Below, piece after piece: positions 32,669-41,381 of a stretch of 64,000 nucleotides of DNA (its first letter is position 1; every line of letters starts with the position of its first letter). The position numbers and the translations under genes are program-made. This DNA is from Candidatus Microbacterium colombiense (GTDB lineage: Bacteria > Actinomycetota > Actinomycetes > Actinomycetales > Microbacteriaceae): the NCBI GenBank assembly GCA_029203165.1, contig CP119308.1, positions 124,001 to 188,000 on the forward strand, in the 5' to 3' direction. The notes beneath the pieces were generated by a model. It was not told the DNA's origin. It worked only from the letters and a program-made list of their open reading frames with translations, and made no database searches.

Positions 32669-33046
32669 TCAATATGGGACAGCCAGCCCGTCGATCATCG
32701 GGAAGTGCTTCACGTTGCGCGTGAGCACGCGCGCACCGAGGAGATCGGCCGTCGCGGCGATGATGAAGTCGGCGGCGTCGATACCGGAGAACGCCGGGAG
32801 CCAACGCCGCCCGAGTTCGCCTGCACGTTCGGCGACCTGACGATCGATCGGGTGCCAGATCACCTGCTCGAGCAACGGTGCAACGGCTGCGAGTTCGCTC
32901 TCCCGGATGAGAACGAGCAGTTCGGTGCGTACGATCTCGCTCGAGTGCAGAGGGCCTTCTTCGACCGCGGCGATCAGCGCCGCCTGGGCTCCGACCACCC
33001 CGCGTGTGTGGTCGATGAAAACCGACGTGTCGACGAGAGTGATCAC
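32669..33046 (-). CDS. PIN-domain toxin (VapC), module 2
   Basis: A 125-residue VapC: ITLVDTSVFIDHTRG (Asp6), SSEIVRTELL (Glu), SGIDAADFIIAATA (Asp) and RNVKHFPMIDGL. All four acidic metal-binding positions appear present. GTG 33046 overlaps the antitoxin stop (GTGA). Confidence 0.9.
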   Translation of the reverse strand: MITLVDTSVFIDHTRGVVGAQAALIAAVEEGPLHSSEIVRTELLVLIRESELAAVAPLLEQVIWHPIDRQVAERAGELGRRWLPAFSGIDAADFIIAATADLLGARVLTRNVKHFPMIDGLAVPY

Positions 33047-33294
33047 GAGCCGCCCAGCCGCCTACCGGATCGGAGACCGTGGACGAGTTCAGCGCCGTCG
33101 ACGTCACCGGGCACAGCGCCGAACGTCGCGGCGAGCGCCGAACGCGTCGCCTCCTGCTGACCTCCCTGGCCGAAGGTCGCGTGGATCGCCTGGCGGATGA
33201 GCGCACTCATCGAAAGCCCCGTGCGCCGCGATACCGCATCGAGCACGCGACGGTCGTCGTCGCTCAGCGAGATCTGGGTACGCACAAGGCTCAT
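33043..33294 (-). CDS. Ribbon-helix-helix antitoxin (VapB-like), module 2
   Basis: An 83-residue antitoxin. MSLVRTQISLSDDDRRVLDAVSRRTGLSMSALIRQAI forms the ribbon-helix-helix DNA-binding domain; the tail (VDGAELVHGLRSGRRLGG) should bind the toxin. ATG 33294 is chosen at the start of that fold; it lies inside the likely operator. Confidence 0.87.
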   Translation of the reverse strand: MSLVRTQISLSDDDRRVLDAVSRRTGLSMSALIRQAIHATFGQGGQQEATRSALAATFGAVPGDVDGAELVHGLRSGRRLGGS

Positions 33295-33315
33295 GATGTA
33301 ACGAATATACATCAT
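33293..33315. promoter_or_regulatory. Toxin-antitoxin operator, module 2
   Basis: ATGATGTA (33293-33300) and TACATCAT (33308-33315) are perfect 8-base arms seven bases apart in an AT-rich patch. The left arm contains the antitoxin start codon, so bound antitoxin would cover the start region. The 200 bases to the GNAT gene hold nothing else I can identify. Confidence 0.75.
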
Positions 33316-33516
33316 GTAAGTGGAGCGGGGCGAATGAACCCGGAACGCCGAACGGAGCATCCACCCATCCTCCGGCTATCGCACGGCCTGCGATGCCTGA
33401 CCGCGCCCCACCGCCGACGACGGTGGACAAGCCGGCATGCGTCATCGACCGTGCAGAAGGAGTGCATCCTGCTAACGTCAGCGATGCGCGCCCGAAGCGC
33501 AGATGCAGGAGACCCA

Positions 33517-34035
33517 GTGCAGATCAGGGATGCGGTCGTCGCCGACCTCGAGACGATCACCGAGATTCACAACCACGCCGTGGTGCACACGACCGCGATC
33601 TGGAACGAGGATCCGGTCGACATCGACGACCGCGCGGCCTGGCTCGCGGAACGCTCTCATCGCGGATTCCCCGTCATCGTCGCCGCCGATGAGACCGGCG
33701 TGGTCGGCTACGCCTCCTTCGGCGACTGGCGTCCGCACAGCGGGTTCCGTCAGACCGTGGAGCACTCGGTGTACGTGCGGGGCGACCAGCAGGGACGCGG
33801 CGTCGGCAAGGCACTCATGCAAGAGCTCATCGCGCTGGCGCGGTCGAGCGGGGTGCACGTCATGGTCGCGGCCGTCGAGAGCGGCAACATCGGATCGATC
33901 CGTCTGCACGAGAAACTCGGCTTCCATGAGGTCGGACGCCTTCCGCAGGTCGGCGCCAAGTTCGGCCGCTGGCTCGACCTGAGCCTGCTCCAGCTCACCC
34001 TCGATGAGCGCCCCGCTCCCACGACCGCATCCTGA
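33517..34035 (+). CDS. GNAT N-acetyltransferase (phosphinothricin acetyltransferase-like)
   Basis: A 172-residue GNAT enzyme. IRDAVVADLETITEIHNHAVVHTTAIWNE and WLAERSHRGFPVIVAAD match the Pat/Bar/YncA group; the acetyl-CoA loop is GDQQGRGVGKALMQEL. It acetylates a small amine, possibly phosphinothricin or methionine sulfoximine. GTG 33517 is chosen because AGGAG lies six bases upstream; ATG 33484 would add 11 residues. Confidence 0.87.
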   Translation: MQIRDAVVADLETITEIHNHAVVHTTAIWNEDPVDIDDRAAWLAERSHRGFPVIVAADETGVVGYASFGDWRPHSGFRQTVEHSVYVRGDQQGRGVGKALMQELIALARSSGVHVMVAAVESGNIGSIRLHEKLGFHEVGRLPQVGAKFGRWLDLSLLQLTLDERPAPTTAS

Positions 34036-34047
34036 ACGGAGAACACG

Positions 34048-34752
34048 ATGGATGCGCTGCAATGGCTCGTCGACGCGTTCAACTCCCAGTGGCAGCTGCC
34101 CGGCGGGCAGACCCTTCTGGTGCGCGAAGTCGTCGGCAACGTCTTCGGACTCGCGAGTGCGATCGGGGGCATGCGCCGAAAGATCTGGGCGTGGCCCGTC
34201 GGCATCATCGGCAACCTGCTGCTGCTGACCGTGTTCCTCGGATCGATCCTGAGCCCTGACCACTCGCTGCCGCACCTGCTGGGCCAGGCCGGACGCCAGG
34301 TGATGTTCATCGCCGTCGCGATCTACGGCTGGGTCCGCTGGCGCAATGCCTCAGGCGGCACCGTGACACCGCGGTGGGCACCGACGAGCGCGCGTATCGG
34401 CATGGTGCTCGTGATGATCGTCGGCACGGTCGCCCTGACACCGCTGTTCCGCGCGCTCGGCTCGTGGGAGCCCGTCTGGGCCGATGCCTGGACCTTCGTC
34501 GGCTCGCTGCTCGCCACCTACGGCATGGCACGGGGCTGGACCGAGTTCTGGCTCGTCTGGATCGCCGTCGACGTGGTCGGGGTGCCGCTGCTGTTCAGCT
34601 CGGGGTACTACGCCACCGGCTTGATGTACGTCTTCTACGGACTGTTCACCGCGACCGGGTTCGTGATCTGGTGGCGCGCGCAGGCGAAGGCCTTGGTGGC
34701 ACCGGTCGAGATCCTGCCGCCCGACCCCAGCCCGCGGCATCCACGCGGCTGA
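34048..34752 (+). CDS. pnuC: PnuC-type nicotinamide riboside transporter
   Basis: A 234-residue membrane protein with about seven helices. REVVGNVFGLASAIGGMRRKIWAWPVGIIGN and the late WIAVDVVGVPLLFSSGYYATGLMYVFYG contain the PnuC signature. It takes up nicotinamide riboside for NAD+ salvage by facilitated diffusion. It follows the GNAT gene by 12 bases. No NAD riboswitch is visible. Confidence 0.92.
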   Translation: MDALQWLVDAFNSQWQLPGGQTLLVREVVGNVFGLASAIGGMRRKIWAWPVGIIGNLLLLTVFLGSILSPDHSLPHLLGQAGRQVMFIAVAIYGWVRWRNASGGTVTPRWAPTSARIGMVLVMIVGTVALTPLFRALGSWEPVWADAWTFVGSLLATYGMARGWTEFWLVWIAVDVVGVPLLFSSGYYATGLMYVFYGLFTATGFVIWWRAQAKALVAPVEILPPDPSPRHPRG

Positions 34753-34814
34753 CGCGTCTTCGCTGCGTCTGCTACTGCCGCCGCTGCGTACCGTTCGCAG
34801 GGCGCGGGGCCGGA

Positions 34815-34880
34815 TGCAGGGAGAAAACCGGCATCCGGCCCTGCATCCTGCTCATCGCCCTGCAGCGTGAACGTCTGCTG
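34815..34880. repeat. TGCAGGGAGA repeat family, copy B
   Basis: TGCAGGGAGA is at 34815-34824; the right half reads CCCTGCAGCGTGAACGTCTG (34858-34877), matching copy A except for decay in its final arm. Inner GCCGGAT/ATCCGGC-like symmetry is also present. It overlaps the 3' end of the next gene, between convergent genes. Confidence 0.7.
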
Positions 34881-35292
34881 CGCGGCCCGGTGACGGCATC
34901 CGCCCAGGGATCAGCAGCACCACGCCCAACGCCAGGCTGACGCCCAGGGCGATCATCTCGCCGACCGCGTCGCTGACCGGCATGTGGTGCAGGTGCGTGG
35001 CGTGGTAGAGGAAGTGCAGCAGGCCGAACACGGTCCAGGCGATGCCGAGGATGCGGAACACCGCCGTGCTGCGCCAGATCAGTCCACCGATGCTGGCTGC
35101 GGCGAGCGCGAGGTACATCGCCCCGACGTCGCGGATCAGATGCTCGTTGAAGGGACCGTCGACCGACACCCACGAGCCGAGCACGCCGGGGAACGAGGCG
35201 TAGAAGCTGGCAGCGGCGAAGTACGCCCATCCGCCGACGAAGAGGCCCAGTCCGGTCGATACGGCGAGGGCGATGATGTGAAGTCGTCTCAT
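34852..35292 (-). CDS. Hypothetical four-helix membrane protein
   Basis: A 146-residue protein with four hydrophobic helices; IIALAVSTGLGLFVGGWAYF opens it and FGLLHFLYHATHLHHMPVSDAVGEMIALG holds clustered histidines before the last helix. It resembles DUF4345-like membrane proteins, without certainty. Its last codons overlap a member of the TGCAGGGAGA repeat family. Confidence 0.7.
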   Translation of the reverse strand: MRRLHIIALAVSTGLGLFVGGWAYFAAASFYASFPGVLGSWVSVDGPFNEHLIRDVGAMYLALAAASIGGLIWRSTAVFRILGIAWTVFGLLHFLYHATHLHHMPVSDAVGEMIALGVSLALGVVLLIPGRMPSPGRAADVHAAGR

Positions 35293-35352
35293 ACCCCAGT
35301 CGACGACGCAGAGCGCAGGATCGTGAGGTTCAGGAGCGCAACGTGCGCGAGC

Positions 35353-35532
35353 TCAGTCCGCGTCGCGGCGGAACACCGACCGCAGGAAGAAGTAGACACC
35401 CGCCGCGACCACCAGCACGATGGCCAGCTTCGCGATGAACCACAGCACGGAGAAGAGCGCGCTGACCAACCACCACGCGATCACCACGGCGAGGATGACA
35501 CCGACGACGGTCCAGAGGGAGTTCTTGGTCAT
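35353..35532 (-). CDS. 59-residue single-pass or two-pass membrane protein
   Basis: A small gene from ATG 35532 to TGA 35353. The peptide starts MTKNSLWTVVGVILAVVIAW and ends YFFLRSVFRRDAD. Residues 7-52 are almost entirely hydrophobic, with one Lys at 35, giving two closely packed helices and a basic C-terminus. Upstream of the ATG reads CTGGAGTC, a usable ribosome site. It is alone between two genes on the same strand. Such PspC/DUF-like peptides are common in actinobacteria; function unknown. Confidence 0.7.
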   Translation of the reverse strand: MTKNSLWTVVGVILAVVIAWWLVSALFSVLWFIAKLAIVLVVAAGVYFFLRSVFRRDAD

Positions 35533-35569
35533 GACTCCAGCCTAGGCATTCTTCTGCGAGCGACTCGTC

Positions 35570-36307
35570 TCAGTGCCGCACGCGCGAGAGGAACTCGGCG
35601 GTCGCGGCCTGCTGCGGTGCATCGAACACCTGCGACGGCGGCCCCTGCTCGACGATCACACCGTTCTGCAGGAACACGATGCGGTCGCCGACCTCGCGCG
35701 CGAACGACATCTCGTGCGTCGCCATCACGATCGTCGTGCCCTGCCGCTTGAGCTCGCGCACCAGGTCGAGCACCTCGCCGACCAGCTGTGGGTCGAGCGC
35801 GCTCGTGATCTCGTCGAGCAGCAGCACCTCGGGCTGCGTCAGGATCGCGCGCACGATCGCCACGCGCTGCTGCTGACCGCCCGAGAGCCGGTCGGGGTAC
35901 TCACCGGCCTTGACGCCGAGGCCGAGCGTGTCGAGCAGTGTGCGCCCGCGCTCGCGCGCATCGGACGCCGACATCCCGTGCACACGGCGCGCGGCCAGGG
36001 TCACGTTGTCGAGCACGGTGAGGTGCGGGAACAGGTTGAAGTGCTGGAAGACGACCCCGATGCGGGCGCGCACGCCGTCGGCATCCACCCGCGGATCGGT
36101 GATGTCATCGCCGGACAGGAAGATCTGGCCGTCGTCGATCTGCTCGATCAGGTTCATCGTCTTGAGCAGCGTGGACTTTCCCGACCCCGATGCGCCGATC
36201 AGCACGACGACCTCGTGCGCGTCGACGGCGAGATCGACGCCGCGCAGCACGTCGTGGTCGCCGAAGCGCTTGCGCACGCCGCGGGCCTCGATCACGGGAA
36301 CGGTCAT
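35570..36307 (-). CDS. Polar amino acid ABC transporter ATPase
   Basis: A 245-residue ATPase of the GlnQ/HisP group. Walker A GASGSGKS at 38-45, signature LSGGQQQR at 141-148, Walker B VLLLDE at 161-166, then the ALDPQLVGEVLDLVRELKRQGTTIVMATHEM switch segment. It energises import by the permease and lipoprotein encoded upstream; start ATG 36307 overlaps the permease stop. Confidence 0.95.
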   Translation of the reverse strand: MTVPVIEARGVRKRFGDHDVLRGVDLAVDAHEVVVLIGASGSGKSTLLKTMNLIEQIDDGQIFLSGDDITDPRVDADGVRARIGVVFQHFNLFPHLTVLDNVTLAARRVHGMSASDARERGRTLLDTLGLGVKAGEYPDRLSGGQQQRVAIVRAILTQPEVLLLDEITSALDPQLVGEVLDLVRELKRQGTTIVMATHEMSFAREVGDRIVFLQNGVIVEQGPPSQVFDAPQQAATAEFLSRVRH

Positions 36308-37170
36308 ACGACTCCTCCGGCCTGCTCGCGCTTGTTGAGGCGCGAGGTGACGACGTCGGTCAACCGGATCATCGGCCAGCTGAGGATGATGAACATGAGC
36401 CCCGCGACGATGTACGGCGTGAAGTTGTAGCTCTCAGCCACCTGCAGCTGCGCGGCGCGGACCGCGTCGACGGCGCCGAGCACCGAGATCAGACCGACGT
36501 CCTTCTGCATCGACACGAAGTCGTTCATGAGCGCGGGCACGACCTTGCGCACGCCCTGCGGGATCACGACGATGCGCAGCGTCTGCCCATGCGAGAGACC
36601 GAGCGAGCGAGCAGCCACGCGCTGCGAGGGATGCACCGCCTCCATCCCGGCTCGCAGCACCTCGGCGACGTACGCCGAGTAGGTGATGACGAGAGCGATG
36701 GTTCCCCAGAACATGGCGGGCATGCGAGGGAAGATCATGAGCGCCGGAATGCCGAAGCCGACCAGGTACAGCACGATCAGCAATGGCACACCGCGGAAGA
36801 AGTCGGTGTAGGCCGCGGCGAGCGCGCGCAGCGGGAAGAACACCGGCCCGCGCAGCGAACGCATCGTGGCGAGGAGCGTGCCGAGGATCGCCACGCACAC
36901 CGCGGCGATCACGAGCACCAGGAGGTTGAGCAGCAGGCCCTGGAAGATCGGTCCGATGCTCTTGAGTGCGATCTGCGGATCGAAGAACGTCTCGCGGACG
37001 ATCGCCCAGCCGGGGGTGTTGACGACGACGGCGATCAGCACCCCGGCCAGCAGCACGCTGCTGCCGAACGCGATGAGAACCGACCGGGTCGTCGCCCGGC
37101 GCCGCAGAGCGCGGCGCGACAGCTCGAGCTCGCTCGGCTGCCACGCCGTCTCGACGGGTTGTGAGGTCAT
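36304..37170 (-). CDS. Polar amino acid ABC transporter permease
   Basis: A 288-residue HisM/GlnP-type permease with five or six helices, longer than usual because of a cytoplasmic N-terminal extension (about 1-30). FFRGVPLLIVLYLVGFGIPA and EVLRAGMEAVHPSQRVAARSLGLSHGQTLRIVVIPQ are diagnostic. A single permease gene implies a homodimer. ATG 37170 overlaps the binding-protein stop. Confidence 0.94.
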   Translation of the reverse strand: MTSQPVETAWQPSELELSRRALRRRATTRSVLIAFGSSVLLAGVLIAVVVNTPGWAIVRETFFDPQIALKSIGPIFQGLLLNLLVLVIAAVCVAILGTLLATMRSLRGPVFFPLRALAAAYTDFFRGVPLLIVLYLVGFGIPALMIFPRMPAMFWGTIALVITYSAYVAEVLRAGMEAVHPSQRVAARSLGLSHGQTLRIVVIPQGVRKVVPALMNDFVSMQKDVGLISVLGAVDAVRAAQLQVAESYNFTPYIVAGLMFIILSWPMIRLTDVVTSRLNKREQAGGVV

Positions 37171-38015
37171 TTCAGGACGGGCACGTCGACCGCGTCGCTG
37201 AGCCACTTCTGCTGCAGCTCGTCGAGCGTGCCGTCTTCGCGCAGGGCGTCGACCGCCTCGGTGACGGACGTCGTGAGTGCCGATCCCTTGGGCAGCACGA
37301 TGCCGAACTCGTCGCCGCCGTCGGCCTCGGCGAACTGGCCGGTGACCACGCCGTCGTCGAGCTGGGCACCCACGACGTAGAACGCACCGGGCAGGTCGGT
37401 GATCATGGCGTCGATCTGGCCGCCCTTGAGGGCGAGCACGACGTCGTCGACCGAGTTGAAGACGCTGAGGTTGGCTTCGCCGAGCTGCGCCTTGGCGACC
37501 GTGTAGCTCGTGGTGCCGCTGGCGACGCCGACGGTGGCCTTCTTCAGCTCGTCGATCGTGGTCGCCGATGCGGCGGGCGAGTCGCTCTCGGCCACGACCG
37601 CCTGGGTGGTCGTGTAGTACGGCGAGGAGAAGTCGACGGCCTTCTTGCGGTCGTCGGTGATCGAGAACTGCTGCAGGTTGATGTCCCAGTCCTTGGGACC
37701 CGGGGCGATCGCGCCGTCGAAGGTCGTGCGCACCCACACGATGTCGTCGGCCGAGAACCCGAGCTGCTCGGCGACGGCGTTCGCGACCGCGCCTTCGAAG
37801 CCCTCACCGTTCGAGGGGTCGTCGTCGACGAACCACGGCTCGTAGTTCGGCTCGCCGGTGGCGATGGTGAGCTTGCCGGCGGTCACCGTCTGCAGGGCAC
37901 CATCGGAGGAGCCGGCATCGGTCGACGTGGACGGGCTGCAGGCGGCCAGAGAGGCGACGACAGCGATGGCCGCGACCGCGGTGGCGGCGCGACGAAGGGA
38001 GGGAGCGAAGGGCAC
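37167..38015 (-). CDS. Amino acid ABC transporter substrate-binding lipoprotein
   Basis: A 282-residue family 3 solute-binding protein. Lipobox LAAC with lipid anchor Cys26. GKLTIATGEPNYEPWFVDDDPSNGEGFEGAVANAVAEQLG is the typical start of the first lobe, and GQIDAMITDLPGAF lies in the second. GTG 38015 has AGGAG five bases upstream. It heads the three-gene operon; the exact amino acid is not evident. Confidence 0.93.
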   Translation of the reverse strand: MPFAPSLRRAATAVAAIAVVASLAACSPSTSTDAGSSDGALQTVTAGKLTIATGEPNYEPWFVDDDPSNGEGFEGAVANAVAEQLGFSADDIVWVRTTFDGAIAPGPKDWDINLQQFSITDDRKKAVDFSSPYYTTTQAVVAESDSPAASATTIDELKKATVGVASGTTSYTVAKAQLGEANLSVFNSVDDVVLALKGGQIDAMITDLPGAFYVVGAQLDDGVVTGQFAEADGGDEFGIVLPKGSALTTSVTEAVDALREDGTLDELQQKWLSDAVDVPVLK

Positions 38016-38047
38016 GGCGACTCCTGAGGGAGGAAGGACGGGTTCGG

Positions 38048-38476
38048 TTACAGATTAGGCGATGCGGCGAGTCGCCAATCGGCGAAATCAAAACCTGGGG
38101 ATACGACGCACGAGACGAGTACCTCGGCGTCGTCGAGCGGCCGGGCCGCCTGCCAGACGCCGGCGGGCACGAGCACCTGGGCGGCATCCTCCGGTCCCAA
38201 CACGATCGTGGTGGCGGTGCCGGGTTCGGCGCCGTCGCCACCGAGGCTCAGCTCGAGCCGACCGGGACCGTGCCACAGCCACATCTCGTCGCTCGTGACG
38301 ACGTGCCATTCGCTGCGTTCGGACGGCAGCAGGAGGTAGTGGATGCAGGTCGCCGCGGGGCGTGCACCGTTCGGAGTCTCGACCGGGATCGGGCTCGTCC
38401 AGGTGCGGCGGAACCAGCCGCCCTCGGGGTGCGCGGCGAGGTCCAGCCGCTCTGCCGTGTGCGGGCGCTGGGTCAT
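38048..38476 (-). CDS. DUF985 cupin protein
   Basis: A 142-residue single-domain cupin of the DUF985/cupin_5 family (yeast YML079w-like). AHPEGGWFRRTWTSP is the family hallmark, then IHYLLLPSERSEWHVVTSDEMWLWHGPGRLEL and LVPAGVWQAARPL. Ligand unknown. It ends the operon of the amidohydrolase and SAHH-like enzyme, with a four-base overlap. Confidence 0.88.
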   Translation of the reverse strand: MTQRPHTAERLDLAAHPEGGWFRRTWTSPIPVETPNGARPAATCIHYLLLPSERSEWHVVTSDEMWLWHGPGRLELSLGGDGAEPGTATTIVLGPEDAAQVLVPAGVWQAARPLDDAEVLVSCVVSPGFDFADWRLAASPNL

Positions 38477-39786
38477 CGGAGTCCTCCAGGTGCGGTCGTG
38501 AGCGTGGTGAGGTCGAACGACTCGGCCGCGTATCGCACCTCGCCGGCGACGACGGTGGCGGCTGCGCGGCCGGCACCGCTCTCGACGAGATCGGCCACCG
38601 CGTCCGGGCCGGCCGGCACGTCGAAGAAGGTGAGGTCGGCGAGTGCGCCCACCGCGAGGTAGCCGGTGCGATCGGGCCCTACGTCGATGCCCATCGCGTG
38701 CGCGCCCCCGAGGGTGGCGGCGCCGAGGAGGCGTGCGTGCAGATCGCGGTCGGTGTACCCCTGCGCCCGAGCGATGCGGGCGAGCTGGGCCACGTCGGCG
38801 AGCACGTCGAGGGATGGGCTGGATGACAGCGAGTCGGTGCCCACCGCGATCGGACTGCCCTCGCGCAGATACGCCGCGATCGGCGGCTCCTCGAGGCCGA
38901 TCACGGCATTCGACCGCGGGCACAGGGCGACGGTCGTGCGCCGCTCGCGCAGCACGGCGCGGTCGCGCGCGCTCATGTACACGCCGTGGGCGATGTGGCA
39001 GTCGGGACCGAGCACGCCGAGCTGGTCGACGAACTCGGTCGCGCTCGTGCCGAAGCCCGCCTCACGCAGCGCCTGGAAGCTCGCGAGGCCGGCGGTGTGC
39101 CAGGCCTGCGGATGCTCGTGAGCGAACTCCCGCTCGAACGCGGCCTCGCCGAGGTGGATGTGGATGCGCCCGCCGCGCTCGCGCACGATGTCGGGGATCT
39201 CCAGCAGCGGTTCGATGTCGAGCGAATACGGGGCGTGCGGGGAGAGACCGGTGCCGGGCGGCGTGGGAAGGGCATCGAGCGCCTGCTCGACCTGCGCGCG
39301 ACCGGTGCGCGCCCAGTCGTCGTTCGTCCAGCTCATCACCTCCCAGTAGGTGATGCCGTGCAACCGGGCATCGTGCAGCGCCGTCGCCGCGGAGCTGTCG
39401 GTGACGACGTCCGCCACGGCCGTCGTGCCGAAACGCAGGGCCTGCTCGGCGCCGGCCGCCGCATCCGCCGCCCAGTCGCGGCCCTCCTCGTAGACCGGAT
39501 CGAAGGCGCGCGCCCAGTCGTCGAAGCCCTCGTACTGGCCGCGGCCGACCTCGGCCATGCCGGTGTACTGCAGATGGGTGTGCGCGTTCACGAGGCCGGG
39601 CGTCAGCACGCCGGGCCAATGGACCTCGGTCGGGGTGATGCCGCGTTCCGAGAGCGAGTGCAGCACCCACGCGCGCTCGCCGACGTGCATGATGCGCCCG
39701 TCGCGCACCGCGACGGCGCCGTCGACGATCGCCGGCGCCGTGATCGGAACGACGAGTCCGGCTGAGAAGACGGTGACGGCGCTCAT
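38473..39786 (-). CDS. Amidohydrolase, MTA/SAH deaminase-like
   Basis: A 437-residue metal-dependent hydrolase of the ATZ/TRZ-like subfamily. Metal ligands: NAHTHLQYT (HxH after strand 1), HIHLGEA, a later His in IAHGVYMS, and Asp in VGTDSLSSSPSLDV. Family members deaminate 5'-methylthioadenosine, S-adenosylhomocysteine, guanine or related compounds. Its coupling by ATGA overlap to an SAHH-like gene favours an adenosine-thioether substrate; this is inference. Cytoplasmic. Confidence 0.85.
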   Translation of the reverse strand: MSAVTVFSAGLVVPITAPAIVDGAVAVRDGRIMHVGERAWVLHSLSERGITPTEVHWPGVLTPGLVNAHTHLQYTGMAEVGRGQYEGFDDWARAFDPVYEEGRDWAADAAAGAEQALRFGTTAVADVVTDSSAATALHDARLHGITYWEVMSWTNDDWARTGRAQVEQALDALPTPPGTGLSPHAPYSLDIEPLLEIPDIVRERGGRIHIHLGEAAFEREFAHEHPQAWHTAGLASFQALREAGFGTSATEFVDQLGVLGPDCHIAHGVYMSARDRAVLRERRTTVALCPRSNAVIGLEEPPIAAYLREGSPIAVGTDSLSSSPSLDVLADVAQLARIARAQGYTDRDLHARLLGAATLGGAHAMGIDVGPDRTGYLAVGALADLTFFDVPAGPDAVADLVESGAGRAAATVVAGEVRYAAESFDLTTLTTAPGGLR

Positions 39787-41276
39787 GCGTCCACTCCCGC
39801 GAATCGCGGCGACCGCCACTCGCGTTGCGCCGCGACCTGGGCCCTGCTGGGTTCGTCGAGGTGCTCTCCCCGCACGGCGAGCGCGGCAGCGGCGATCTCC
39901 TGGTCGGCAGCGGCCGGAAAGGCGTGCACGCCCGGAGGAAGCGTCGACGTGAGCAGATGTGCGACGGCCCCCAGCTGCACGGCGAAGGAGAGGTCCATGA
40001 TCTCGATCGGGTTGCCCTCTGCGGCCGCGAGGTTCACGCATCCTCCCCGTGCGATGAGCAGTGCGCCGTCACCCGCCCGGTCGACGTGGGGCGAGGTCTC
40101 GCCGTGCGCCCCGGCATACGGCCGCAGGCTCGTGAGGTCGACATCGACCTCGTGCGGCACCCCGCCGGCGACCGCCACGATCGCTGCGGTGGCCACGACG
40201 TCGGCGCCGACCGTGTGCGGAGCGCCGGTCGCAGAGATCACGAGCGCCCCGGGCGCCAGCTCGCGCAAGGATGCGACGGCGTATCCGTCATGCGCCGCGC
40301 GCAGGGCACGCACGGCGTCGGCCTCGGCGACCGAGACGCGCGCGCCGAGCGCCCGCAGATGCGCGGCCACACCTTCGCCCACCGGGCCGTAGCCGACCAC
40401 GACCGCCGGCTGATCGCGCATGGCGATGCCGACGGCATCCAGCGCATCCGCGATCGCGAACACGCACGACTGCCCGGTGCCGTAGCGATTGTCGAAGGAC
40501 GTCTTGGTCTGCGCGTCGTTCACGGCGATCACGGGGATGTCGAGCACCCCGTCGCGCTGCATGCGCCGCAACGGCGCGAGTCCGCTCGTGGTCTCCTCGG
40601 CGGCTCCGCGCAACGACGCGGCGAGTCCCTCCTCGTGAGCGAGCCGGATGACGTGCGATCCGTCGTCGAGCAGCAGATCGAGGCCCCGGCGCAGGAAGGC
40701 CACGGCCGCCGCGCGTTCGGCCGCTCCCGACAGCGCAGGATCGCCGTCCACCGGGATTCCGCGAGCGCGGAGCACGGCTGCCACCTCGACATCGATCTCA
40801 TCGGGATGGGCGTAGACGGCGACGTCGGCGCCGGCGTCGCGCAGCAGCAGCGCGAGCTGCGCGGTCTTCGGCTCGAGCACCATGGCGATGCCGATCCGCA
40901 CACCGCGCACCACGAGGGATTCCCGGAGCGCCCGCGCGAGATCGGTCGAGACGGTCATGTGCGCGCCGGCCAGATCCACGCGCTTCTCCGCGGTGTCGCG
41001 CACGGGCAACGGGTGCCCGTCCATCCGGATGTCGACCGCATCGCCGGGGGCGAAGACGACGCCAGCCTGATCGAGGGAGGCATCGAGAGAGGCATCGAGA
41101 TGGGCGCCGAGGGAGGCGAGCAGCTGACGCAGTGCATCGGCGACGGCATCCGTCCCCGACACCGAGAACCTCCGGCCGGCGACGAGCAGATTGGTCTCGC
41201 GGGCGAAGCGGCGCACCAGCCGCTCCGCGGTCATGGTCGCGTCGTTCACTCGTTCAGCGTAGACGCCTGCGGGCAT
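39783..41276 (-). CDS. S-adenosylhomocysteine hydrolase-like NAD-binding protein
   Basis: A 497-residue divergent relative of adenosylhomocysteinase. Retained features: LLLDDGSHVIRLAHEE (region of catalytic Asp), ETTSGLAPLRRM (Glu), VNDAQTKTSFDNRYGTGQS (Lys and Asp) and NAD motif VVVGYGPVGEGVAAHLRALGARV. Missing are the canonical N-terminal adenosine-binding segments and the C-terminal KPDxYRY-type tail that closes on NAD of the partner subunit. It may use a modified substrate such as S-inosylhomocysteine. Start uncertain: ATG 41276, GTG 41249 or ATG 41234, none with a strong ribosome site. Confidence 0.8.
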   Translation of the reverse strand: MPAGVYAERVNDATMTAERLVRRFARETNLLVAGRRFSVSGTDAVADALRQLLASLGAHLDASLDASLDQAGVVFAPGDAVDIRMDGHPLPVRDTAEKRVDLAGAHMTVSTDLARALRESLVVRGVRIGIAMVLEPKTAQLALLLRDAGADVAVYAHPDEIDVEVAAVLRARGIPVDGDPALSGAAERAAAVAFLRRGLDLLLDDGSHVIRLAHEEGLAASLRGAAEETTSGLAPLRRMQRDGVLDIPVIAVNDAQTKTSFDNRYGTGQSCVFAIADALDAVGIAMRDQPAVVVGYGPVGEGVAAHLRALGARVSVAEADAVRALRAAHDGYAVASLRELAPGALVISATGAPHTVGADVVATAAIVAVAGGVPHEVDVDLTSLRPYAGAHGETSPHVDRAGDGALLIARGGCVNLAAAEGNPIEIMDLSFAVQLGAVAHLLTSTLPPGVHAFPAAADQEIAAAALAVRGEHLDEPSRAQVAAQREWRSPRFAGVDA

Positions 41277-41329
41277 CGGCCGATCCCCCGAGAAGAACCC
41301 CTGGTCAGAAGGGGTGGTTAAGCATTCTG

Positions 41330-41381
41330 TTATCTCCCCCTGAGAAATCGAACTAGCTGCTTATGTGGCAGGCGGAGATAA
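41330..41381. promoter_or_regulatory. Widely spaced dyad in divergent control region
   Basis: TTATCTCC (41330-41337) and GGAGATAA (41374-41381) are exact complements 36 bases apart, inside a conspicuously AT-rich stretch of the 236-base gap between the SAHH-like operon and the peptide transporter operon. It could bind the LysR regulator of the latter operon, or contain divergent promoters. No individual promoter is convincing. Confidence 0.45.
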
